Assembly: GCF_002966125.1 (NCBI RefSeq)
Contig: NZ_CP027062.1
Location: forward strand, 2,838,501 to 2,902,500
Reading direction: 5' to 3'
Origin: Pukyongia salina
GTDB lineage: Bacteria; Bacteroidota; Bacteroidia; Flavobacteriales; Flavobacteriaceae
DNA: 64,000 bases
The notes under the pieces are model-generated. The model was not told where the DNA came from. It ran no database searches and saw nothing but the letters and a program-made list of their open reading frames with translations. The position numbers and the translations under genes were made by a program. Below are positions 9,706 through 19,266 of this stretch, piece by piece. Every line of letters begins with the position of its first letter. The first letter of the stretch is position 1.

Positions 9706-12700
9706 ATGAGAACATCCATAACACTTTTCATCAGCTTTTTGCTAATTTTTACAGTTTGTCTTACAGCCCAGGAAAATTCAGAAAAATCTGAAAATATTTA
9801 TAACGGACTTGAACTTAGAAGCATCGGGCCTGCCTTTATGAGTGGTCGTATTTCCGATATCGATATTCATCCGGACAATGAAAGCATTTGGTATGTAGCC
9901 GTTGGATCTGGAGGGGTTTGGAAAACTGAGAACTCAGGTACCACATGGACACCTGTATTTGATAAGCAGTCCTCCTACTCCATAGGAGCCGTTACCATAG
10001 ATCCTAATAACCCGGACACCGTTTGGGTTGGAACCGGTGAGGATTCCGGCGGCCGACATGTAGGCTATGGCGATGGGATCTATAAGAGTATTGACGGAGG
10101 AAAGACCTGGAAGAATATGGGGCTCGCAAATTCACAGCATATCTCACGAATTCTTGTTCATCCGTTCGACAGCCAGGTTGTGTGGGTTACCGCGCAGGGA
10201 CCACTTTGGAGTAAAGGAGGCGATCGCGGCGTATATAAAACAACAGATGGAGGAAAAACCTGGAATAAAACGCTGGGTGATAACGAATGGACAGGGGCAA
10301 CCGATATTGTGATGAATCCACAGGACCCTGATGTTTTATACGCTGCTACCTGGCAACGACACAGAACGGTAGCTGCTTATATGGGTGGCGGTCCCGGAAC
10401 CGCATTGTATAAAAGTACAGATGGTGGTGATACCTGGACCAAATTAACAAACGGGATCCCAACATCCTGGATGGGAAAGACCGGCCTTGCCATCTCCTAC
10501 CATAATCCGAATGTGGTTTACGCAGCCATTGAACTGGACAGACGCAAAGGTGGTCTGTATCGTTCTGAAGACGCGGGAGCATCATGGAACAAGATGTCTG
10601 AAACGATCTCCGGGGGAACCGGACCACATTATTATCAGGAACTTTACGCCTCTCCACATCAGGAGGGCAGGTTGTATCTCATGGATAATAATTTACAGAT
10701 CTCTGAGGACGGCGGAAAGACCTTTTACCGCATGAACGAAAAAAACAAACATGGAGATAACCACGCTATAGCCTTCAGAAAAAATGACCCAAACTATCTT
10801 ATAGTAGGTTCAGACGGAGGGTTATATGAGTCTTTCGATCTTACCAAAACCTGGAAATACATCGAGAATCTGCCCGTAACCCAATTTTACAAAATGGCGG
10901 TAGACGATGCAGAACCATTCTACAATATTTATGGAGGAACGCAGGATAACAGTACCCAGAGTGGGCCTTCCCGCACAGATAATGTACACGGGATTCAAAA
11001 CAGCGACTGGCGGGTAATTCTGAACTGGGATGGCCATCAGCCCGCTACAGAACCCGGAAACCCCAATATTGTGTATGCCGAGCGGCAGGAAGGTACCTTA
11101 TCCAGGATCGATATGAGTACGGGCGAAGTAGTGGATATTCAACCGCAACCCGGAGAGAATGAAGATTATGAGAGATATAACTGGGATGCTCCTATTTTGG
11201 TGAGTCCACACTCCCCTACTACCATCTATTTTGCCTCACAACGTGTATGGAAATCGACCAATCGCGGCGATAGCTGGACCCCGATCTCGGGAGATCTTAC
11301 AAAGGACGAAGAGCGAATTACCCTGCCTATAATGGGTAAGCAGCAGAGTTGGGATGCGCCCTGGGATGTGTATGCCATGTCTAATTACAACACTATCACT
11401 TCTCTTGCCGAATCCCCCAAACAACAAGGATTGATCTATGCGGGGACTGATGATGGACTCATTCAGGTAACAGAAGACGGCGGGGCGAATTGGAGAATGA
11501 TCAATGTGGGAAATCTGCCTGGTGTTCCGGCCACAGCATTCGTAAACGATATAAAAGCCGATCTATTCGATGCCAATACCGTCTATGTAGCCTTAGACAA
11601 TCATAAATACGGAGATTTCAATCCATATTTGCTGAAAAGTACAGATAAAGGCAGAACCTGGCGTTCGATTGCAAGTAATATCCCAAAACGAACTCTAGTC
11701 TGGAGATTGGTACAGGATCATGTAAAACCCGGTCTTATGTTCCTCGCTACAGAGTTCGGACTCTATTTTACAGTGAATGATGGAGGTTCATGGACAGAAC
11801 TGGAAGGTGGTGTGCCAACCATCTCCTTCCGTGATATCGCTATTCAGCGCAGAGAAAATGATCTTATCGGGGCTTCCTTCGGAAGGGGATTCTACGTTCT
11901 CGATGACTATTCCGCTTTGCGAGATATTTCGGATGCCACCCTGAAGCAGGAAGCAAAACTATTTGGTGTTCGGGATGCCTGGTGGTATGTACCCCGCTCG
12001 CACTTGAGCTTCGGGCCGGGAAAGGGAAGTCAGGGCGATTCACATTTCGTAGCCCCTAACCCGGATTTTGGTGCCACTTTCACCTATTATCTAAAAGACG
12101 CACCGAAAACGATGGAGCAAATGCGGCAGGATTCAGAAAAAAATAAAAATACAGCCGCTGTACCTTTCCCTGGATGGGATAAGCTATCAGATGAGATAAA
12201 CGAAGCAGATCCCGTGCTAACCTTTGCCATAAGTGATGCCAACGGAAATATAGTACGTAAACTAAATACGAAACCAAAAAAAGGAGTGAACAGACTTAGC
12301 TGGGATCTTCGCTATCCAGATCTGGATGTTATAAAACTCAACGACAAGAGTGATACAGAGCGTGCTGCATTTTTAGCACCCCCGGGGAATTACAAAGTGG
12401 AAATGTTCTTAACCGAAAATGGAAATACCCGTAAACTGGATGGCCCGGTATCATTTAGAGTGAAGCCGCTGCATAAGAATTCTCTACCGGGATCTTCTGT
12501 AGATGCAGTATCTAATTTCTGGAGGTCCTTTGAGAATACCTCTAAAGCAGCCTCTAAATTCGACCTGGATCTTAGCAAATCTCTGAAACGAGTCAAGGCA
12601 ATGCAGATCGCTGTTAGCAGGAGTAGTCTGGCACCCGGAACTGTAGATAACGAATTAGAGAGTTTGATGCGCGATCTTCAGGATCTTTCATCTCATTACT

Positions 12701-12945
12701 ACGGGAATCCGGCCAAGGGTGAAATAGGAGAAAAAGGAAGGCCCACGGTTGGGGAACGAATGTTTGCTGTGTATCGCGGTATAGAACGCGCTACCTACGG
12801 CCCTACACCCCAGCATAGTACGCAGCTTGAAATTGTAAAGAAAGAGCTGAATTCGGCTAATGCGAAATTAAATTCGGTGCAGCAGAAATTGGACGTGATC
12901 TATAAGAAACTACAGGCAGCCGGAGCTCCTTATGTAGAAGAGTAA
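9706..12945 (+). CDS. Secreted sortilin/VPS10-like BNR-repeat beta-propeller protein (paralogue 2)
   Basis: This 1079-residue protein has a signal peptide (MRTSITLFISFLLIFTVCLTAQ). It opens with the family motif LRSIGPAFMSGRISDIDIHP. BNR/Asp-box blades such as GVWKTENSGTTW, GIYKSIDGGKTW, GVYKTTDGGKTW and LYKSTDGGDTW run to about residue 740. A C-terminal beta domain (GNIVRKLNTKPKKGVNRLSWDLRYP) and a helical tail follow. Paralogue 3 at 48490 shares the IGPA.MSGRI opening and the same domain order; paralogue 1 at 867 is more distant. It is exported, probably periplasmic or outer-membrane associated. The glycosyl hydrolase label often given to this family is not backed by visible catalytic residues. 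A strong terminator follows the gene. Confidence 0.87.
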   Translation: MRTSITLFISFLLIFTVCLTAQENSEKSENIYNGLELRSIGPAFMSGRISDIDIHPDNESIWYVAVGSGGVWKTENSGTTWTPVFDKQSSYSIGAVTIDPNNPDTVWVGTGEDSGGRHVGYGDGIYKSIDGGKTWKNMGLANSQHISRILVHPFDSQVVWVTAQGPLWSKGGDRGVYKTTDGGKTWNKTLGDNEWTGATDIVMNPQDPDVLYAATWQRHRTVAAYMGGGPGTALYKSTDGGDTWTKLTNGIPTSWMGKTGLAISYHNPNVVYAAIELDRRKGGLYRSEDAGASWNKMSETISGGTGPHYYQELYASPHQEGRLYLMDNNLQISEDGGKTFYRMNEKNKHGDNHAIAFRKNDPNYLIVGSDGGLYESFDLTKTWKYIENLPVTQFYKMAVDDAEPFYNIYGGTQDNSTQSGPSRTDNVHGIQNSDWRVILNWDGHQPATEPGNPNIVYAERQEGTLSRIDMSTGEVVDIQPQPGENEDYERYNWDAPILVSPHSPTTIYFASQRVWKSTNRGDSWTPISGDLTKDEERITLPIMGKQQSWDAPWDVYAMSNYNTITSLAESPKQQGLIYAGTDDGLIQVTEDGGANWRMINVGNLPGVPATAFVNDIKADLFDANTVYVALDNHKYGDFNPYLLKSTDKGRTWRSIASNIPKRTLVWRLVQDHVKPGLMFLATEFGLYFTVNDGGSWTELEGGVPTISFRDIAIQRRENDLIGASFGRGFYVLDDYSALRDISDATLKQEAKLFGVRDAWWYVPRSHLSFGPGKGSQGDSHFVAPNPDFGATFTYYLKDAPKTMEQMRQDSEKNKNTAAVPFPGWDKLSDEINEADPVLTFAISDANGNIVRKLNTKPKKGVNRLSWDLRYPDLDVIKLNDKSDTERAAFLAPPGNYKVEMFLTENGNTRKLDGPVSFRVKPLHKNSLPGSSVDAVSNFWRSFENTSKAASKFDLDLSKSLKRVKAMQIAVSRSSLAPGTVDNELESLMRDLQDLSSHYYGNPAKGEIGEKGRPTVGERMFAVYRGIERATYGPTPQHSTQLEIVKKELNSANAKLNSVQQKLDVIYKKLQAAGAPYVEE

Positions 12946-12964
12946 TGATATAGTAAATAAAAAA

Positions 12965-12992
12965 AACCACGACTTGATCGTGGTTTTTTTTT
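12965..12992 (+). terminator. Rho-independent terminator after BNR paralogue 2
   Basis: A perfect 8-bp stem AACCACGA / TCGTGGTT with a 5-base loop is followed by a run of T. A-rich sequence precedes the stem, so it can also serve the convergent gene on the minus strand. Confidence 0.85.
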
Positions 12993-13005
12993 GGTTTGTG
13001 TTCGC

Positions 13006-13512
13006 TTAATTTGGCAATTTGATGATTACATCTTTTTTGTGCTTGCCATTTTGCAGTTTAATCTTATATGTTCGCCTGATCTTATTATCTAAGGTGTAGC
13101 TACTGCTGTACTGATTACTAATCATCTCCCAATCGAGGTTGTCGTGAAATACCTGGTCTCTTATAGGTTCGGGTAATAAGATGTTACGAAACTTCTCATA
13201 AGAAGAGATTACTTTTCCGGAAACATCGTAAAAAGCATCTATTTGTCCGTGTGCATTTTTAAAGACCATTTCGAATGGTGTTTTAACGCTTTGGTCGAAT
13301 TCACTATTCTCGCGCAACGAATATGTTGCTACCTCACGCTGTAGTTTCTTTACAGTTGCCGGAGTACTTTCATCCTGTACCGCTTGAAGATAGTTAGCGT
13401 TCGATGTGATCAATACGTCTTCCAGGGCTATGGATGTAGCCTGGTTGTTGTCTTTTTGTGCATAACTTGCGAAGGTTAAACATACTGCTAAAATACTGAC
13501 TAAAGTTCTCAT
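13006..13512 (-). CDS. Hypothetical secreted protein
   Basis: The start is taken at the internal Met that opens a signal peptide (MRTLVSILAVCLTFASYAQ), 13 codons inside the longest frame; this gives 168 residues. The mature protein contains KTPFEMVFKNAHGQIDAFYDVSGKV and later KIRRTYKIKLQNGKHKKDVIIKLPN. The alternation of strands and turns resembles PepSY/BLIP-like small beta-lactamase-inhibitor folds, but that is only an impression. It is a periplasmic or secreted protein of unknown function, convergent with BNR paralogue 2 and sharing its terminator. Confidence 0.65.
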   Translation of the reverse strand: MRTLVSILAVCLTFASYAQKDNNQATSIALEDVLITSNANYLQAVQDESTPATVKKLQREVATYSLRENSEFDQSVKTPFEMVFKNAHGQIDAFYDVSGKVISSYEKFRNILLPEPIRDQVFHDNLDWEMISNQYSSSYTLDNKIRRTYKIKLQNGKHKKDVIIKLPN

Positions 13513-13759
13513 AATTAATGTTTTAAAGGTTATTAAATTTGAATAGTCCAAAGATTACCAATATGTGTATGTCACTGCTAACAACTATGTTTCGATTTTT
13601 TATAACTTTTTTTAAAAACCGTATGCAAGAAGTTTAAAGCCTTTAAATCATGTTGTTTTCACCATAGAAATTGGAAGAATTTGTTGCGTCGCTACACCAG
13701 AAGAGAAATTCGAATAATGAGGAAAATAAATTATTGGATTAATCTACATAGGAAATAGT

Positions 13760-15697
13760 TCAATCGGCTATTGCGGGAAGTGGTTTGATCACATTAAAAC
13801 CAACCTTATTGTATAATTCAATATATCTAGGATCGTCCGTTAGTGGCTGTAACATTGGTTCCTGCATCAGCCAGGTCATCTCGACCTCACGATTATTATA
13901 GGATCTGTTCAGCCATTGGAATGTTTTGTCGTAATCCTTTATATGGCAATAATATAACGCTAAAAACCAGGCAGGGCTTCCAGAGTTACCATTTTTATAT
14001 TGAAGATTTAGTTGATTTAAGCTCGAATTTAGTTTGGTGCTATCTTTTTGCAGATCGGCATGGATAGCCATTAACCAATGTACTATGGGTGGTCTATCTT
14101 CATATTTTTTAAGTAATACGTCCAAATGCGTGGCAGACTTATTTGTCTCACCCATATAGAAATACCATTTAGATGTTTCCAGCAAATAAAAATAATTGTC
14201 CTGGTAGAAGGGATCCAGTGCCGAAAGTTGTTCAATGGCACTTTTCTTATCACCCAACATAAAAAGGATAAATGCCCTTTGCATATGACCATCTCCAACC
14301 ACCGGATAACGTTTTATTTCTCGTTCGATAAGTTTCATGGAATAGTCAAACCGTCCTGTTTTACGTGAGTAGTCAAACCCATAATCCCGGTAATTTAACT
14401 TATCCTTTCTAAGCAAAGTATTTTGGTATTGTAGTTCGGCATTTTTTATGTCGTATTCATAGTAAAAGGCTCCTCCTACCAACTGAAATTCGATAATTTC
14501 GGAATTATATCCAGCTCCTAAAGTATCGCGCTCCAAAGCCATTTTAAAATACTTTTTTGCCTGTTTCCAGGCTTCCTGCTCGGGTAAAAGTCCCCAAACT
14601 AATCCAGACACATTGTACGTACGTCCCAGGCCTACGTATGGATCCACAAAACTGGAATCCAACGCGATTGCCTCTTTGTACAACTTTACCGAATTTTCCA
14701 TTCCATATTGGTTAAGTCTGTAAAACTGATCCTCTGCTTTCAGAAATAAACGGTATGCCTCCTCATTGCTCGTAGGTCTTGAATTTATCTCTGTTTTTTC
14801 ATTCGTACTTACATTAACGGCCATATTCTCGGCTACATTTTCTGCCACATCTGCCTGCATTTCGAAGATCTCGTCCGCTTTCCATTGTCCGCTGTACTCC
14901 AGGGTCCAGATAAAATTGTTGGTGGCTACCTCGATCAGATTTAAATTACTCATCACCTTATCTCCGGAGAGTTTAAAATTGCCTTCAAGGATATACTCCA
15001 CGTTCAGTTCTTTGGCAATGGTTTCTGTATTTTTTTCTGAATTTTTGTAATTGATCACTGTGGAGAAGGGCACTACTTTATCCATTTCCGAAATTTTAGA
15101 CAATCTTGTGATCACAGCGTCCGTCATTCCATCACTTACATATTCCAGCTCGGGGTCGCCACTCCAGTTCTTGAACGGCAGTACAGCTATCGACTTAAGC
15201 TTTTCGGAAGAAACCACCGCAGTATCGGGCGAATCTTGTTGAAAATACCTGAAAATGAAATAGGATATAACGAGCACCGAAATAATTAAGAGCCATGCGA
15301 GCAATCTTTTATTTGTTGTTGCTGGCTTTTCCAGGCTTGTATCTGAAGCACCATTTGCCGCTCTTAATGCCATTTGATGTTTTACTTCTCCAGGCGGATA
15401 GCCGAAATAGTCATTAAAGCATGTGTTAAAATAGGTAGGACTGTTAAATCCAACCTGATATGCAGCCTCCGAAGCAGTTACATCCTCGTTCTGAAGTAGT
15501 TTCAGCGCCTCGTCTAAACGTATCTCTCTAATAAACTGACTTACAGATTGACCCGTTGCTACTTTAAGTTTTCTGTGTAGCTGCGACCTGCTCATCCCAA
15601 ATTGATCCACCAGATCGCTTACCCCAAAATGTTCATTAGTGTAGTTAGCAAGTACAATGGCCTTTAATTTTTCAATGAAAGAATTTGAAGTGACCAT
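13760..15697 (-). CDS. Membrane-bound regulator: AraC-type HTH, TolB-like domain and TPR repeats
   Basis: This 645-residue protein has three parts. Residues 1-108 form an AraC/XylS double HTH (FGMSRSQLHRKLKVATGQSVSQFIREIRLDEALKLL and AYQVGFNSPTYFNTCFNDYFGYPP). A single membrane helix lies at about residues 131-150. Then comes a TolB-like N-domain (LKSIAVLPFKNWSGDPELEYVSDGMTDAVITRLS), followed by TPR-type helical repeats to the end. The DNA-binding part is therefore cytoplasmic and the sensor part probably periplasmic, so it would be a one-component transmembrane regulator. No regulated gene is clear. The ECF sigma factor gene lies about 0.7 kb upstream on the same strand, but the promoters look separate. 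Confidence 0.88.
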   Translation of the reverse strand: MVTSNSFIEKLKAIVLANYTNEHFGVSDLVDQFGMSRSQLHRKLKVATGQSVSQFIREIRLDEALKLLQNEDVTASEAAYQVGFNSPTYFNTCFNDYFGYPPGEVKHQMALRAANGASDTSLEKPATTNKRLLAWLLIISVLVISYFIFRYFQQDSPDTAVVSSEKLKSIAVLPFKNWSGDPELEYVSDGMTDAVITRLSKISEMDKVVPFSTVINYKNSEKNTETIAKELNVEYILEGNFKLSGDKVMSNLNLIEVATNNFIWTLEYSGQWKADEIFEMQADVAENVAENMAVNVSTNEKTEINSRPTSNEEAYRLFLKAEDQFYRLNQYGMENSVKLYKEAIALDSSFVDPYVGLGRTYNVSGLVWGLLPEQEAWKQAKKYFKMALERDTLGAGYNSEIIEFQLVGGAFYYEYDIKNAELQYQNTLLRKDKLNYRDYGFDYSRKTGRFDYSMKLIEREIKRYPVVGDGHMQRAFILFMLGDKKSAIEQLSALDPFYQDNYFYLLETSKWYFYMGETNKSATHLDVLLKKYEDRPPIVHWLMAIHADLQKDSTKLNSSLNQLNLQYKNGNSGSPAWFLALYYCHIKDYDKTFQWLNRSYNNREVEMTWLMQEPMLQPLTDDPRYIELYNKVGFNVIKPLPAIAD

Positions 15698-15814
15698 CCT
15701 AATGAGTTAGTTAGCAAGCGTGAATTATATTCTAAATATAACTAAAAAATAGCAGCTAACTGTCTGATAAAAAGGAGGTAATAGAGTCTTTGCAGTACAT
15801 CTACCACCCCGCCC

Positions 15815-16420
15815 TTAATGATCTTTTAGATCGCGTAGTACATTTTCGGCAGAGGAAGTGACCTTTTTATAACCCCTGTAGCCATAACGGGCAAAGAGAA
15901 TAACTCCCATTGTTACAACCGCTATGAACACCCATAACCATGGATCGTGTTCCTGAGCGAAGAAGTCTTTATTGTTCATGATCATTGAGAAAACAGGTAA
16001 ACTTACCCACATCATAAATACACTTATCATAACACCAACTCTTTGAATTAATAACATATTTTTTCGTTTCCGTGTAAACTCCTGCAGGGTTTCCTTATAG
16101 CTGCGCCGGGTTACATCCATGGTTCGCATACCCTTTATAGCCCGTAAGGTGAGTATGGGTAGTACAATTAGTAGTAGTATGGTGAATATGCTACAGGCCA
16201 TTAAGTACCAGGTATTCATTTTAGCAATGTTGAGAAGTATTACAATTGCAATGATAAAACATACCACCGCTCCCGATGTTTCGATGATGGTAAGTTTATT
16301 AAACCTATTTCTAAATTTTTGTTGTGTCATTTCCATGATTAATTTATTGGTTAGTTCTTTTTGTTCTTCCAACTGACTACTCATTCGTGTCCAAAGTATT
16401 TGCATTTCTTCCAGTTCCAT
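15815..16420 (-). CDS. Membrane protein, probable anti-sigma partner of the adjacent ECF sigma factor
   Basis: This 201-residue protein has a soluble N-terminal helical part (MELEEMQILWTRMSSQLEEQ, about residues 1-45) and four hydrophobic segments at roughly 50-67, 72-92, 125-145 and 155-175. The gene begins 5 bases after the ECF sigma factor gene ends, so the two are co-transcribed and probably translationally coupled. That layout, a sigma gene followed directly by a membrane protein with a cytoplasmic N-terminal helix, is typical of sigma/anti-sigma pairs. The anti-sigma role is inferred from context; no zinc-type HxxxCxxC motif is present. Confidence 0.65.
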   Translation of the reverse strand: MELEEMQILWTRMSSQLEEQKELTNKLIMEMTQQKFRNRFNKLTIIETSGAVVCFIIAIVILLNIAKMNTWYLMACSIFTILLLIVLPILTLRAIKGMRTMDVTRRSYKETLQEFTRKRKNMLLIQRVGVMISVFMMWVSLPVFSMIMNNKDFFAQEHDPWLWVFIAVVTMGVILFARYGYRGYKKVTSSAENVLRDLKDH

Positions 16421-16425
16421 AGCCG

Positions 16426-16908
16426 TTATTTTTTGATTGTTTTTCTCAGTTTATCCTTTATCCTACTTATTCTGGTTCCAACATTTGTGTGGCTCAATCC
16501 TGTTATCGCCGATATCTCTTCGTGAGTCCTTCCTTCCAGGAACAACAAGATCACCGCTTTCTCCAGGTCGTTTAACCGTCTGATCTGTTGATACAGGATC
16601 TTTAATCTATCTTCCATCACCGGATCGTAGTTCTCTTGCTTTAAAACGATCTTGTCCAGAGACACATTCCTACCTCTTTTATTCTTTTGTTTTGAATGAA
16701 ACAAAGCAGTATTGAGTGCTATTCTGTACATCCAGGTGCTTATTTTGGCCTCTCCTCTGAAACTTTCGAAACTCTTCCACATCTGGAATACTATTTCCTG
16801 ATACAGGTCTGCCTGTTCTTCGGTAATGTCCGCATAGATCCTGGCGATCTTGTAGATAATTCCTTCATGATCCTTAATGATTTTTATAAAGGCTTCTTCC
16901 CTACTCAT
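16426..16908 (-). CDS. ECF RNA polymerase sigma factor
   Basis: This 160-residue protein has sigma region 2 (DLYQEIVFQMWKSFESFRGEAKISTWMYRIALNTALFH) and sigma region 4 (LNDLEKAVILLFLEGRTHEEISAITGLSHTNVGTRISRIKDKLRK), joined by a short linker. This is the standard size and order for ECF sigma factors. It would direct polymerase to a small regulon, likely controlled by the membrane protein encoded immediately downstream. Region 4 carries a clear HTH with the TN-VGTRISR recognition helix. Confidence 0.93.
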   Translation of the reverse strand: MSREEAFIKIIKDHEGIIYKIARIYADITEEQADLYQEIVFQMWKSFESFRGEAKISTWMYRIALNTALFHSKQKNKRGRNVSLDKIVLKQENYDPVMEDRLKILYQQIRRLNDLEKAVILLFLEGRTHEEISAITGLSHTNVGTRISRIKDKLRKTIKK

Positions 16909-17253
16909 TTAATCTGGTTCTACTCTATTAGTGATCATGGTAATCAAAAAATCACAAAAATTCGTATTTTTTTATTTGGTGATGCGTATTTGGGCCTTCT
17001 GAAACGAAAATCGACAGCATTCCGTAAAATACATTCTCGGGCGTTAAGACATCTGGCAGGACTGATATTCAATACCTTTCATCGAATAGTACCCAAATGA
17101 TTATTATGATAACAAGAAATTTCTTACATTTAACCATTACCCCCTGTTTCTACCATCTAAAGTCTCCTTTTATTGGAGCTTTCTGAAAGAATTTACCTCT
17201 TATTCTATTGTTTAATCAAGTTGAATTATTTAGTAACTCTAAAACAATAGTAT
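16909..17253. other. Intergenic region between the ECF sigma gene and micropeptide 1
   Basis: These 345 bases separate divergent genes. The only structured element seen is a 9-bp perfect inverted repeat CTATTGTTT / AAACAATAG (17205-17213 and 17242-17250) that ends 3 bases before the micropeptide start codon. No TAnnTTTG box stands out on either strand. A plus-strand frame of 134 codons overlaps the sigma gene in antisense and extends into this stretch; I regard it as chance. Confidence 0.4.
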
Positions 17254-17367
17254 ATGAAGAAAAAACTACGTAAAAAATTCTTCAAAAAATGGAACGAAAA
17301 ACTTAAGGTTTGGAATGAAAAACTGATCGTCTATGCACGAGCCAGTAGTTATGCCATCCATAGGTAA
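17254..17367 (+). CDS. Micropeptide 1 (37 residues, ASSYAIHR family)
   Basis: The 37-residue product is very basic, with a Lys/Arg-rich start, two WNEKL units (KKWNEKLKVWNEKL) and the C-terminal motif YARASSYAIHR. A second gene at 22818 encodes a 32-residue relative with KWNEKLAEYAKASSYAIHR. Over the last eight codons the two genes differ at several third positions but encode exactly the same residues, so selection is acting on the peptide. A terminator follows the stop, and the neighbouring gene downstream is convergent, so this is not a leader peptide for a downstream gene. It is likely a small amphipathic cytoplasmic peptide of unknown role. Confidence 0.7.
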   Translation: MKKKLRKKFFKKWNEKLKVWNEKLIVYARASSYAIHR

Positions 17368-17385
17368 TCTGTTTTTTGAAAACGA

Positions 17386-17419
17386 AAAAATCCCCTTACT
17401 GCATGATAAGGGGATTTTT
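17386..17419 (+). terminator. Terminator after micropeptide 1
   Basis: A 13-bp perfect stem AAAAATCCCCTTA / TAAGGGGATTTTT with an 8-base loop makes a near-symmetric hairpin with U-tracts on both strands. It serves micropeptide 1 and the convergent S41 peptidase gene. Confidence 0.88.
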
Positions 17420-17433
17420 ATTTTATTCTGGTT

Positions 17434-19080
17434 TTAGTGGCTGGCGATCTTCCTTAGCATACTAGTGGCGTTTTTGCCAGTGGGTCCATCAGGATCCATT
17501 TTATACGCCTTTTCATAGTATTCTTTTGCTTTTTCCTTATCTCCGGCTTCCAGATAGCCTTCTGCCAGGCTATCCCAGGCATTCGCCGAATCGGGAAATA
17601 ACTGGGTAACAAAGGAAAAGATCGCAATAGCTGTTTGATGATCCCCTCTTCCAATCTGGGCATAACCAACACTATTCAGCTCTGCTTCAAAATTGAAGAA
17701 CTTATATCGGGGATCCTTTACCATTTTAGAAACCTCTGTGACCAGCTTCTCATTATCTCCCGCATGGTATAAGTTAGTCATATACTGCATCGGGTCTGTG
17801 ACAAAATCTCCATCTCCAAAATCTAAAGCCGCTTTCAATACGGGATCCTGATTGGTTCGATAATCTTCAAAGCTCATTTCCACTGCCACATGTGGAGCCA
17901 GCCAATCGCCGTTTTCCCACTGAGGTTTATCCTGCCACCAGGCAAATGATAGATAGACCGGGGTTTTGGTATTAGGCAGAATTATTTCATTATTATCTCC
18001 GTAAAAATTAATATTCTCACTTGTTGGCTCTCCAATGAATACTGCGTTAGTGTAATTATCCAGTTCGTTTACGAGATTCTGACAAGCAGAAAAGGTCCTG
18101 CGTCCTATGATAACCTTAAGGTTTCCGGTGGTGTTGATCTTTTGTGATTCGATGATCCTGGTCACGACGGCTTTATTTTTGTAGTTGTTACCTCCCCCAT
18201 TCAGGCGGACGTCTAGCACAAGATTCTCAACCTCGTTTTTTGCGATAAAGTCGAATACCCGGGTATAGAACTCGGGAATCGACTCCGAAGGATCGTCCTG
18301 GATCTGGCTATGCCGTACATACACTGTATTCTTTTCAGGTAAATGTTCAAAATAGTAGATCTTATCCAGATTTTTCAAATACAACGGGGTTTCCCCGGCT
18401 TCTCTCGCATCCAGCCATTCTCCTTCACTTTGCACAAAACCATAAGTTCTTGGAGCCCATTCTCCGGCGGCCATAGCTTTTAGTGTTGTAGTAAAGGTTT
18501 TCCCATTCTTTTCCAGTGTAAGCTCAATATTATCAGACAAGGTAGGGACAACCCTTTGAGCATGTAATACTTCAGGGCTCATTAGATAGAGCAATCCATA
18601 CGCCTTAAAAAACTGATCGTTTTCGGAAGGAACTACGGGATATATTTTCTCTAGCGCCTGCATCACCGGCATTCCGCCTACCGAGATCACTTTAGCTCCC
18701 AGCGCATTTGCATAATCTTTATGAACACCCTGCACATAGATCCCATCGGAGAAATGATACAGATTTACAGGGAATTGCCTCAAAGAAACCGGGTTATTGC
18801 GCCATCCCATACGGGTATGACCATATTTAAATAAGCCAATGATCCTTGCCAGCCCAACGCTGATTTCATGTTCCTGAAGTGTTGGAATTTGATCGTGTAG
18901 CGTTTTTACGGCATTGTCAAATTCCTCTGCAGAGGTTTTTCTAAAAAGAAATGAATAATCATTGTGAACAGTTTGCTGAAGGAATTTCAAGTCTTCCTGC
19001 CATTGTTTGGCAGTAAATTTCGATTGTGCAGTTGCCTGAAACATCAGGAAACCCATGAGGAGAAAGAGTAGTTTTTTCAT
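17434..19080 (-). CDS. Exported S41-family (C-terminal processing type) peptidase with TPR tail
   Basis: This 548-residue protein has a signal peptide (MKKLLFLLMGFLMFQATAQ). A helical N-domain is followed by the S41 core: VLDVRLNGGGNN, then GRRTFSACQN with candidate nucleophile Ser331, then IGEPTSENINFYGD. The usual PDZ domain is degenerate or absent (KVISVGGMPVMQALEKI may be its remnant). The C-terminal ~90 residues are TPR-like (AIAIFSFVTQLFPDSANAWDSLAEGYLEAGDKEKAKEYYEKAYKMDPDG). It is probably a periplasmic serine protease or tricorn-like hydrolase; the substrate is unknown. It is monocistronic. Confidence 0.85.
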   Translation of the reverse strand: MKKLLFLLMGFLMFQATAQSKFTAKQWQEDLKFLQQTVHNDYSFLFRKTSAEEFDNAVKTLHDQIPTLQEHEISVGLARIIGLFKYGHTRMGWRNNPVSLRQFPVNLYHFSDGIYVQGVHKDYANALGAKVISVGGMPVMQALEKIYPVVPSENDQFFKAYGLLYLMSPEVLHAQRVVPTLSDNIELTLEKNGKTFTTTLKAMAAGEWAPRTYGFVQSEGEWLDAREAGETPLYLKNLDKIYYFEHLPEKNTVYVRHSQIQDDPSESIPEFYTRVFDFIAKNEVENLVLDVRLNGGGNNYKNKAVVTRIIESQKINTTGNLKVIIGRRTFSACQNLVNELDNYTNAVFIGEPTSENINFYGDNNEIILPNTKTPVYLSFAWWQDKPQWENGDWLAPHVAVEMSFEDYRTNQDPVLKAALDFGDGDFVTDPMQYMTNLYHAGDNEKLVTEVSKMVKDPRYKFFNFEAELNSVGYAQIGRGDHQTAIAIFSFVTQLFPDSANAWDSLAEGYLEAGDKEKAKEYYEKAYKMDPDGPTGKNATSMLRKIASH

Positions 19081-19266
19081 TGATTGATTGATAACTAGTT
19101 ATATATAATAGAGTCTAAAAATTTCAAATTGTTACATAAATATCCAGCTATTTGATTGAATTCAAATTAATTAGCTGAGGATCACTATAAATTTACAGAT
19201 CAATTTTCAACATTCGTTCAAGAAGCCGTATTTTTAAAGGGTTAATTATTCTGAAAAACTATCCAA

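Noticed and set aside
16696-17100. 134-codon plus-strand frame opposite the ECF sigma factor gene
   Set aside because: More than half is antisense to a well-supported sigma factor gene, the translation has no domain or signal, and the codon pattern looks like a shadow frame.
17254-17419. Micropeptide 1 plus hairpin as an amino-acid attenuator
   Set aside because: No gene follows on the plus strand; the next gene is convergent, so there is nothing to attenuate.
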